A DNA stretch of 64,000 nt from Streptomyces sp. SirexAA-E (GTDB lineage Bacteria; Actinomycetota; Actinomycetes; Streptomycetales; Streptomycetaceae). Shown here in pieces: positions 33,317 through 41,332 of this stretch (position 1 is the first letter of the stretch; every line of letters begins with the position of its first letter). The translations under genes were made by a program, and so were the position numbers. Location: positions 4,092,001 through 4,156,000 of the forward strand of contig NC_015953.1 in NCBI RefSeq assembly GCF_000177195.2, in the 5' to 3' direction. The notes under the pieces are model-generated. The model saw only the letters and a program-made list of their open reading frames with translations, made no database searches and was not told the DNA's origin.

Positions 33317-34159
33317 ATGGCCACCCCGGACCCCCTCCCGACCCCTTCCACCCAGGCCGGCCGCGACGGCCTCGCCGCGCTGCTCGCCCGACCCGCCCGC
33401 GCGGTCGTCGCGCTGGACTTCGACGGCACGCTCGCCGACATCGTCCCGGACCCGGAACGCTCACGCGCCCACCCCGGCGCCGTCCCGGCCCTCGCGGCGC
33501 TCGCCCCGCGGGTCGCCTCCGTCGCCGTGATCACCGGCCGCCCGGCGGACGTAGCCGTCCGGTTCGGCGGCTTCGCCGGGGCGCCCGGCCTCGACCACCT
33601 CGTGGTCCTCGGCCACTACGGCGCCGAGCGCTGGGACGCCGCCACGGACACCGTCCACGCCCCCGCCCCGTCGCCGGGGGTCGAGGGCGTCCGCGCCGAA
33701 CTGCCCTCCGTCCTGGAGCAGGCCGACGCCGACGGCGCCTGGGTCGAGGACAAGGGCCACGCCGTCGCCGTCCACACCCGTCGCGCCGCCGACCCGCAGG
33801 CCGCGTTCGAGTCCTTGCGCGGCCCGCTGGCCGACCTCGCCGAACGGCACGGACTGATCGTCGAACCCGGTCGCCTCGTCCTGGAGTTGCGCCCCCCGGG
33901 CATGGACAAGGGCGTCGCCCTCGCGGAGTACGTCGAGGAGGTGGGCGCCGAGGCCGTGCTGTACGCCGGTGACGACCTCGGCGACCTCGCCGCGTACGCC
34001 GCCGTGGACGCGCTCCGCGCCCAGGGCGTCCCCGGTCTGCTGGTGTGCAGCGGCACCGAGGTCCCGGAACTCGCCGACCGGGCCGACCTGCTGGTCTCCG
34101 GCCCGGAGGCGGTGGTGGGCCTGCTCGACACGCTGGCCCGCCACCTGGACGCCCCCTAA
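33317..34159 (+). CDS. otsB: Trehalose-6-phosphate phosphatase
   Basis: 280 aa HAD-superfamily enzyme. Motif I is ALDFDGTLADIV (about 33-44), motif II VITGR, motif III Lys in MDKGVAL and motif IV YAGDDLGDLAAY. It removes the phosphate from trehalose-6-phosphate to give the osmoprotectant and spore sugar trehalose. It is convergent with otsA and their stop codons overlap (otsB TAA 34157-34159, otsA stop 34156-34158), so there is no terminator between them. Confidence 0.94.
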   Translation: MATPDPLPTPSTQAGRDGLAALLARPARAVVALDFDGTLADIVPDPERSRAHPGAVPALAALAPRVASVAVITGRPADVAVRFGGFAGAPGLDHLVVLGHYGAERWDAATDTVHAPAPSPGVEGVRAELPSVLEQADADGAWVEDKGHAVAVHTRRAADPQAAFESLRGPLADLAERHGLIVEPGRLVLELRPPGMDKGVALAEYVEEVGAEAVLYAGDDLGDLAAYAAVDALRAQGVPGLLVCSGTEVPELADRADLLVSGPEAVVGLLDTLARHLDAP

Positions 34160-35532
34160 CCCAGCAACGCGTCCAGCTGGCCCAGGAACCACTGCTGCGG
34201 CGGCAGCGACGTCGCCGCGGCGGCCAGCCGCTCGGTGCGGGCCGCCCGCTCGTCGCCGTCCATGGTCAGCGCCTCGTGCAGGGCCTCGGCCGTGGCCGAC
34301 ACGTCGTACGGGTTGACCACGATCGCGTCCTCGCCCAGCTCCTCGTAGGCGCCCGCCTCCCGGGAGAGCACCAGGGCGCAGCCGTGGTCGGAGACGACGG
34401 GGACCTCCTTGGCGACCAGGTTCATGCCGTCGCGGATCGGGTTGACCAGGGCCACGTCCGCCAGCCGGTACGCGGCCAGCGAGCGGGCGAAGTCGTCGTC
34501 GACGTGGAGCAGGACGGGGGTCCAGCCGGCGGTGCCGTACGTCGCGTTGATGTCCTCGGCGACCCGCTGGACCTCGGCCGTGTAGTCGCGGTACACCGTG
34601 AGGTCCTGCCGCGAGGGGTAGGCGAAGGCCACGTGGACCACGCGCTCGCGCCACTCGGGGCGTTCTTCCAGCAGCGCCCGGTAGGCGTGCAGCCCCCGGA
34701 CGATGTTCTTGGACAGTTCCGTACGGTCCACCCGGACGATCGTCTTCCGGCCCTCGCCGACCTGCTCGCGCAGGGTCGCCATCCGCTCGTCCACGTCCGC
34801 CTCGCGCGAGCGGCGGCGCAGGAAGTCCGCGTCCGCGCCGAGCCCGTGCACGCCGATCCGGGTGCGGCCGGTGCCGCCCAGGACCTCCGTGCAGCAGCCG
34901 ATGAACGCGTCCGCCCAGCGGCGGGTCAGGAACGCGGCCCGGTCGGCGCCCAGGATGCCGTGCAGCACCTGTCGGCCGATGTCGTCGGGCAGCAGCCGGA
35001 AGTAGTCGACGGGCGCCCACGGGGTGTGCGAGAAGTGCCCGATGCGCAGGTCGGGGCGCAGTTCGCGCAGCATGCCGGGGACCAGCGTCAGGTGGTAGTC
35101 CTGCACCAGGACCGCCGAGTCCGGGTCGGCCTCCTCGGCGAGCGCCTCGGCGAAGGCCCGGTTGTAGGCCTCGTAGGAGGCCCACTGCCGACGGAACTCC
35201 GCGTCGAAGACGGGCTCGACCGGTGTCTGGTAGAGCATGTGGTGGACGAACCAGAGGACCGAGTTCGCGATGCCGTTGTACGCGTCGGCGTGCACCGAGG
35301 CGTCGATGTCGAGCATCCGCACGCCGGGCTCGGACACCCCGCGCCTCACGGCCTCGCGGTCGCCGTCGCTCAGGGCCGCGCAGACCCACACCTTGTCCTC
35401 GACGGCGCTCAGCCCGGAGACGAGCCCGCCCCCGCCCCGTTTCGAGTCGAGTGAGCCGTCCTCCCGCAGGGTGTACGACACCGGGCCGCGGTTGGACGCG
35501 ACGAGGACCTTGGGGGCGTGCTCGGAGACCAT
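34156..35532 (-). CDS. otsA: Alpha,alpha-trehalose-phosphate synthase (UDP/GDP-forming)
   Basis: 458 aa GT20 enzyme. It opens VLVASNRGPVSY with the GGGGLVSGLSAV nucleotide-sugar loop (about 33-45). Substrate-binding VQDYHLTLVPGMLRELRPDL and GHFSHTPWAPVDYFRLLP follow, then RVDRTELSKN and the donor-site DGMNLVAKE. It joins NDP-glucose to glucose-6-phosphate; the product is the OtsB substrate. ATG 35532 lies 7 nt after a TAGGTT hexamer. Its upstream neighbour on the same strand is gpgS, 63 bp away. Confidence 0.95.
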   Translation of the reverse strand: MVSEHAPKVLVASNRGPVSYTLREDGSLDSKRGGGGLVSGLSAVEDKVWVCAALSDGDREAVRRGVSEPGVRMLDIDASVHADAYNGIANSVLWFVHHMLYQTPVEPVFDAEFRRQWASYEAYNRAFAEALAEEADPDSAVLVQDYHLTLVPGMLRELRPDLRIGHFSHTPWAPVDYFRLLPDDIGRQVLHGILGADRAAFLTRRWADAFIGCCTEVLGGTGRTRIGVHGLGADADFLRRRSREADVDERMATLREQVGEGRKTIVRVDRTELSKNIVRGLHAYRALLEERPEWRERVVHVAFAYPSRQDLTVYRDYTAEVQRVAEDINATYGTAGWTPVLLHVDDDFARSLAAYRLADVALVNPIRDGMNLVAKEVPVVSDHGCALVLSREAGAYEELGEDAIVVNPYDVSATAEALHEALTMDGDERAARTERLAAAATSLPPQQWFLGQLDALLG

Positions 35533-35539
35533 GTACCCG

Positions 35540-35545
35540 AACCTA
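35540..35545 (-). promoter_or_regulatory. -10 box of a leaderless otsA promoter
   Basis: TAGGTT on the minus strand, 7 nt before ATG 35532. Confidence 0.45.
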
Positions 35546-35595
35546 GCCCGTAGGGGAAGGTGCCAAACGTGACGTCGGCCGCGAGAGCCGAAACC

Positions 35596-36573
35596 CTATG
35601 CGGCGTGGCGGGAGGCGTACTCCGCGATCTGTGCCATCGGCGGACGCTCCTCGGTGTCCACGGGATAGGTGTGCGGCTCGAAGCCGTGCTCGCCCCGCTC
35701 GAACTGGGTGATCTCGGGCCGCACCAGCTGCCCCCGGGACAGCCGCAGCTGCGCCGTGCGGTAGATCGTCGCGGCCATGCGCCCCAGGGCGTGTCCGTCC
35801 TGGTGGCGGTGCCTGCGTACGCCGACGTCGACCTGGCCGAGGGCGTCCAGGCCCACCGTGTGGAGGGCGTCCACGAGGAGGCCCAGCTCCACTCCGTAAC
35901 CGACCGGGAAGGGGAGCTGTTCGAGCAGGGAGCGGCGTACCGCGTACTCGCCGCCCAGCGGCTGGACGAAGCCGGCCAGCCGGGGCCAGTGCATGTTGAG
36001 CAGGGGGCGTGCCACCAGCTCCGTGACCCGGCCGCCCTGACCGGCCTTCTCGCCCAGCGGCCGGTCGTACATGGCCTTGACGAACTGCATCGAGGGGTCG
36101 GTCAGCAGCGGGCCGACGGTCCCGGAGACGAATGTGGCGGAGAAGTCCTTGAGGTCGGCGTCGACGAAGCAGACGATCTCGCCGCTGGTCACCAGGAGTG
36201 ACCGCCACAGGACCTCGCCCTTGCCGGGGACGGTGGGTATCCGGGGCAGGATCGCGTCCCGGTGCACGACACGGGCCCCCGCCTCCCGGGCGACCGCGGC
36301 GGTGGCGTCGGTCGAGCCGGAGTCGATGACCACCAGTTCGTCGACGAGGCGGACCTTCTCCATCAGCTCGCGGCGGATCTCCGCGACGATCGCGCCGACC
36401 GTCGCCTCCTCGTCGAGCGCGGGCAGCACGACACTCACACTCGCGCGGTGCGGGTCCTTCGCCCGGGCCTGGGTGAGGCGGTCGAGCGGGCGGTCGGTGG
36501 CCGACCAGGAACGCCTGGTCAGCCAGTGTTCGACCTCTTCCAGCACGGTCGGTACTCCCTGTGTGTGATCCAT
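35596..36573 (-). CDS. gpgS: Glucosyl-3-phosphoglycerate synthase
   Basis: 325 aa GT2-fold (GT81) glycosyltransferase. Sugar-nucleotide region VSVVLPALDEEATVGAIVAE (about 47-66), then LVVIDSGSTDATAAVA and the metal-binding DxD-type VCFVDADLKDFS (about 130). The acceptor-side VQPLGGEYAVRRSLLEQLPF is conserved in the family. It transfers glucose to 3-phosphoglycerate, the first step to glucosylglycerate and, in mycobacteria, methylglucose polysaccharide. Placed before otsA, it makes a small compatible-solute cluster. ATG 36573 is the chosen start. Confidence 0.9.
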   Translation of the reverse strand: MDHTQGVPTVLEEVEHWLTRRSWSATDRPLDRLTQARAKDPHRASVSVVLPALDEEATVGAIVAEIRRELMEKVRLVDELVVIDSGSTDATAAVAREAGARVVHRDAILPRIPTVPGKGEVLWRSLLVTSGEIVCFVDADLKDFSATFVSGTVGPLLTDPSMQFVKAMYDRPLGEKAGQGGRVTELVARPLLNMHWPRLAGFVQPLGGEYAVRRSLLEQLPFPVGYGVELGLLVDALHTVGLDALGQVDVGVRRHRHQDGHALGRMAATIYRTAQLRLSRGQLVRPEITQFERGEHGFEPHTYPVDTEERPPMAQIAEYASRHAA

Positions 36574-36702
36574 CTCGCGGTTCGGACGACTGTCTCCATC
36601 GCCCGGGGCTTCGGTTACAGTCTTGAACAACGCGGACGGCCCCGGCATGTCGGGGTAGGTCCGCGGACAAACGCCCGGATCCTTCGGTCCGGTGCCATAG
36701 CG

Positions 36703-36826
36703 CTCATCCAGAGGGACAGAGGGAACGGCCCGTTGAAGTCCCGGCAACCCTCCTGCCGACCGCGAGGTCACGGTGGGGAAGGTGCCAATTCCGTCTTGCG
36801 GCGAAATACGTCGTGAGGAAGATGAG
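36703..36826 (+). ncRNA. SAM-I (S-box) riboswitch
   Basis: The 5' stem CTCATC (36703-36708) and GATGAG (36821-36826) pair perfectly. Between them lie the conserved core elements CCAGAG, GGCCCGTTGAAGTCCCGGCA with ACC, and GGTGCCAATTCCGTC, matching the S-box pattern. It ends about 20 nt before the ThrC-like start, leaving GGAGAAAGGGCCTCC, a short hairpin that could hold the ribosome binding site. It should turn the downstream genes off when S-adenosylmethionine is plentiful. Confidence 0.92.
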
Positions 36827-36846
36827 GAGAAAGGGCCTCCGCCATC

Positions 36847-38145
36847 ATGGCTGTGCAGACAGTTGCAGCGAACGACAACGCCTCCACCGTGGACCTCGGT
36901 CCCGCCGCGGCGCTTTCCTGCCGCGAATGCGGTGAGCGTTTCCCCCTCGGTCCTATTTTCGCCTGTGTGTCCTGTTTCGGGCCACTCGAAGTGGCCTACG
37001 ACCTGCCGAGCGGCTCCCCCGAGGAGCTGAAGAAGCGCATCGCGGAGGGCCCGGACAACATCTGGCGCTACGCGCCGCTGCTGCCCGTCCCGTCCGACGT
37101 GGCGGACAAGCCCAACATCAACCCCGGTTTCACCAAGCTGGTCAAGGCCGACAACCTGGCCCGTGAACTGGGCGTCACCGGCGGTCTGTACGTCAAGGAC
37201 GACTCCGGCAACCCGACGCACTCCTTCAAGGACCGTGTCGTCGCGATCGCCGTCGAGGCCGCCCGTGCCTTCGGATTCACCACGCTCTCCTGCTCCTCGA
37301 CCGGCAACCTCGCCGGTGCCGTGGGCGCCGCCGCGGCCCGCGCCGGCTTCCGCTCCTGCGTCTTCATCCCGCACGACCTGGAGCAGGGCAAGGTCGTCAT
37401 GGCCGCGGTGTACGGCGGCGAACTGGTCGGCATCGAGGGCAATTACGACGACGTCAACCGCTTCTGCTCGGAGCTCATCGGCGACCCGCTCGGCGAGGGC
37501 TGGGGCTTCGTCAACGTCAACCTCCGGCCGTACTACGGCGAGGGTTCCAAGACCCTGGCGTACGAGATCTGCGAGCAGCTCGGCTGGCGGCTGCCCGACC
37601 AGATCGTCATCCCGATCGCGTCCGGCTCGCAGCTGACGAAGATCGACAAGGGGCTCCAGGAGCTGATCAAGCTCGGTCTGGTCGAGGACAGGCCCTACAA
37701 GATCTTCGGCGCCCAGGCCGAGGGCTGCTCCCCGGTCTCCGCCGCCTTCAAGGGCGGCCACGACGTGGTGCGCCCGCAGAAGCCGGACACCATCGCCAAG
37801 TCCCTGGCGATCGGAAACCCGGCCGACGGCCCGTACGTCCTGGACATCGCCCGGCGCACCGGCGGCGCGGTGGAGGACGTGAACGACGAGCAGATCGTCG
37901 ACGCGATCAAGCTGCTGGCCCGGACCGAGGGCATCTTCGCCGAGACCGCGGGCGGGGTGACGGTCGGCGTGACGAAGAAGCTGATCGACGCGGGCCTGCT
38001 CGACCCGGCGCTGACCACCGTCGTCCTGAACACCGGGGACGGGCTCAAGACGCTCGACGCGGTCGCCCCGACCACGGGCCTGTCGGCCACGATCCGGCCC
38101 AGCCTGGACGCGTTCCGCGACGCCGGCCTCGCCGCCGCCCACTGA
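36847..38145 (+). CDS. thrC: ThrC-like PLP enzyme (threonine synthase family; candidate homocysteine synthase)
   Basis: 432 aa fold-type II PLP enzyme. An N-terminal zinc ribbon has two Cys pairs (LSCRECGERF and FACVSCFGPL). The PLP lysine is in NPTHSFKDRVVAIA (about residue 126) and the phosphate loop in SSTGNLAGAVGAAAARAG. By sequence it would convert O-phosphohomoserine to threonine. However, it lies behind a SAM riboswitch and 27 bp before a MoaD/CysO-like sulfur carrier, and streptomycetes usually encode another thrC with hom and thrB. A role in homocysteine formation from O-phosphohomoserine and carrier-bound sulfur is a serious alternative. Confidence 0.88.
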   Translation: MAVQTVAANDNASTVDLGPAAALSCRECGERFPLGPIFACVSCFGPLEVAYDLPSGSPEELKKRIAEGPDNIWRYAPLLPVPSDVADKPNINPGFTKLVKADNLARELGVTGGLYVKDDSGNPTHSFKDRVVAIAVEAARAFGFTTLSCSSTGNLAGAVGAAAARAGFRSCVFIPHDLEQGKVVMAAVYGGELVGIEGNYDDVNRFCSELIGDPLGEGWGFVNVNLRPYYGEGSKTLAYEICEQLGWRLPDQIVIPIASGSQLTKIDKGLQELIKLGLVEDRPYKIFGAQAEGCSPVSAAFKGGHDVVRPQKPDTIAKSLAIGNPADGPYVLDIARRTGGAVEDVNDEQIVDAIKLLARTEGIFAETAGGVTVGVTKKLIDAGLLDPALTTVVLNTGDGLKTLDAVAPTTGLSATIRPSLDAFRDAGLAAAH

Positions 38146-38172
38146 CCACCCGAGAACGAGGAAGGCACCCAC

Positions 38173-38448
38173 ATGAGCGTCAAGGTCCGTATCCCCACCA
38201 TCCTCCGCACCTACACGGGCGGCCAGGCCGAGGTCCCGGCGGAGGGCTCCGTCCTCTCCGAGGTCATCGAGTCGCTGGAGAAGAACCACCCGGGCATCGC
38301 GGCCCGCGTCCTGGACGACGAGGGCAAGCTGCGCCGCTTCGTGAACGTGTACGTCAACGACGACGACGTGCGCTTCGAGGGCGGCCTGCAGGCGGCCACC
38401 CCGGACGGCGCCGGCATCTCGATCATCCCGGCCGTCGCCGGAGGCTGA
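38173..38448 (+). CDS. MoaD/ThiS/CysO-like sulfur carrier protein
   Basis: 91 aa ubiquitin-fold protein ending in the Gly-Gly needed for thiocarboxylation (PAVAGG). It reads VKVRIPTILRTYTGGQAEVP, FVNVYVNDDDVRFEGG and ISIIPAVAGG, closest in pattern to the mycobacterial cysteine-synthesis carrier CysO rather than the molybdopterin MoaD. AGGAAGG-like bases precede ATG 38173. It shares the riboswitch-controlled transcript with the ThrC-like gene and ends at a strong terminator. An activating E1-like enzyme (MoeZ type) and a JAMM protease must be elsewhere. Confidence 0.9.
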   Translation: MSVKVRIPTILRTYTGGQAEVPAEGSVLSEVIESLEKNHPGIAARVLDDEGKLRRFVNVYVNDDDVRFEGGLQAATPDGAGISIIPAVAGG

Positions 38449-38468
38449 CCGCCCGCCACATCCTCGTC

Positions 38469-38505
38469 AATTGCCCCCTCCGCGTCAGAAGCGGAGGGGG
38501 CAATT
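38469..38505 (+). terminator. Strong terminator closing the riboswitch operon
   Basis: 15-bp perfect arms (AATTGCCCCCTCCGC and complement) around a 7-nt loop, 21 nt after the sulfur-carrier stop. Confidence 0.88.
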
Positions 38506-38862
38506 CTGCATGGTTGAGCGGGGTACAGTTGGGGAAGCCCCCTCCGCTGCTCGTGCCGCCCGCATATGAGAATGCGCCCGGCCACGACAAGATGCAGCCA
38601 AAGTACGTGCACTCCTTGCGGCATAAGCGGCCTTTGTCTGGCCCGACTTGCCCGGGAATCTCCCCCGATTTCTCGATCCGGGCGTTCGGCTGCGCCCAGA
38701 ATTCTCGTCCGATTGACCTGTTGCAGAGGGCAGTTGGGCAGATACATTCAGCGGCGGTCGACGCGTTCCGACGCACGCCACCCTCTCCTGACGGAGGGTG
38801 AGTTCTGACCCGGGCCCGCGAAGTGCGGGCTCGTGCAAGGGCCAGTAATAGGGGAGTTAGGC
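38506..38862 (+). other. Long region upstream of the cold-shock gene with leader hairpins
   Basis: No gene seen in 357 bp. A promoter-like pair TTGCAG and TACATT (about 38721 and 38743) would give a leader of about 110 nt. In it CACCCTC/GAGGGTG (38779-38800) and GCCCGC/GCGGGC (38814-38830) form two hairpins before GGGGAG. Long structured leaders are known for cold-shock mRNAs and can act as temperature sensors. Confidence 0.5.
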
Positions 38863-39069
38863 ATGGCTCAGGGCACCGTCAAGTGGTTCAACGCGGAGAA
38901 GGGGTACGGCTTCATCGCGGTCGACGGTGGTGCGGATGTTTTCGTCCACTACAGCGCGATCCAGATGGACGGGTACCGCACCCTCGAAGAGGGTCAGCGA
39001 GTTGAGTTCGAGATCTCGCAGGGCCAGAAGGGGCCCCAGGCGGACATGGTCAAGCTCGCCGTCGGCTGA
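38863..39069 (+). CDS. Cold-shock protein, CspA family
   Basis: 68 aa. One cold-shock domain with RNP1 (KGYGFIAV, residues 13-20) and RNP2 (VFVHYSAI, 26-33). It begins MAQGTVKWFNAEKGYGFI. It binds single-stranded RNA/DNA and acts as an RNA chaperone. ATG 38863 has GGGGAG 8 nt upstream. Streptomyces has several paralogues (SC7.0 family), and I cannot assign which one this is. It is bracketed by strong terminators, so it is monocistronic. Confidence 0.95.
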   Translation: MAQGTVKWFNAEKGYGFIAVDGGADVFVHYSAIQMDGYRTLEEGQRVEFEISQGQKGPQADMVKLAVG

Positions 39070-39099
39070 GCTCGGCGCGGTCGGTCAACGACACTACTC

Positions 39100-39150
39100 A
39101 CGCACGCAGGGCCCGTACCTCCGTAAAGGGGGGACGGGCCCTGCGTGCGT
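39100..39150 (+). terminator. Terminator after the cold-shock gene
   Basis: 17-bp perfect arms (ACGCACGCAGGGCCCGT and complement) with a 17-nt loop. Confidence 0.85.
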
Positions 39151-39207
39151 GTGCGCGTACCGGCGGCGGGCGGGCCTCCTCCAGTTGTCCGCAACCAAGG
39201 GAAGGCG

Positions 39208-39234
39208 CTTGCACTCTCGGGGGTCGAGTGCTAA
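39208..39234. promoter_or_regulatory. CIRCE element 1 (HrcA operator)
   Basis: CTTGCACTC, nine bases, then GAGTGCTAA: the right half matches the CIRCE consensus TTAGCACTC-N9-GAGTGCTAA exactly and the left half nearly so. Confidence 0.92.
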
Positions 39235-39243
39235 TCATTGGCG

Positions 39244-39270
39244 TTAGCACTCTCCAGGTGAGAGTGACAG
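39244..39270. promoter_or_regulatory. CIRCE element 2 (HrcA operator)
   Basis: TTAGCACTC (perfect left half), nine bases, then GAGTGACAG (right half weaker at the end). It is 36 bp after element 1 and upstream of groEL2. Confidence 0.85.
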
Positions 39271-39396
39271 AACTTGGACCGGGCCGGTGAGGCCCGCAGG
39301 CCCAGTGGGGCAAGGAACCACTGAGCACGCAGGCCGTCCGTCGCGGGCGCCTCTCGGTCCGGAGAAATCCACCCCTGTCCGGGAGGACCACTTCAC

Positions 39397-41019
<1,623 letters not shown>

Positions 41020-41056
41020 TCCCCCGGGATCAGCTGTTCCACGCAGTACCTGTTTC

Positions 41057-41094
41057 GACGCCGGCCCCCGGGATCCGTCCCGGGGGCCGGCGTC
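41057..41094 (+). terminator. Terminator after groEL2
   Basis: 17-bp perfect arms (GACGCCGGCCCCCGGGA and complement) around a 4-nt loop, 38 nt after the stop. Confidence 0.88.
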
Positions 41095-41220
41095 GTGCTG
41101 GGTGCGGACGGGGCGGGCGGGCGCACTGTGCTGCGTGTGGCCGGACCGGCGGGTACCGAGCCATTTCTGTCATGACCCTGGCGTAACGCGCGTCTCCGGG
41201 CCCACAATGGCTGCGCCCCG

Positions 41221-41234
41221 TGGAACCGCTCCCA
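41221..41234. promoter_or_regulatory. Second, degenerate CebR box
   Basis: TGGAACCGCTCCCA matches the CebR box TGGGAGCGCTCCCA at 12 of 14 positions, 45 bp upstream of the perfect copy. Confidence 0.6.
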
Positions 41235-41264
41235 CGCCTCGGCGTCCTGCCTGGCCGTCGTGCG

Positions 41265-41280
41265 ATGGGAGCGCTCCCAT
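41265..41280. promoter_or_regulatory. CebR operator
   Basis: ATGGGAGCGCTCCCAT is a 16-bp perfect palindrome containing the full CebR box, 52 bp before the cellulase start. CebR represses cellulose-utilisation genes and is released by cello-oligosaccharides. Confidence 0.88.
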
Positions 41281-41332
41281 GTGGTGTCACCCGTACCTCC
41301 GCCTCCGCACGTCCGGACGAAAGGTTTCCTCG

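Noticed and set aside
35596..38289. An 897-codon open frame joining gpgS to a long upstream region
   Set aside because: Only the part from ATG 36573 matches GpgS; the rest is antisense to the riboswitch and the ThrC-like gene.
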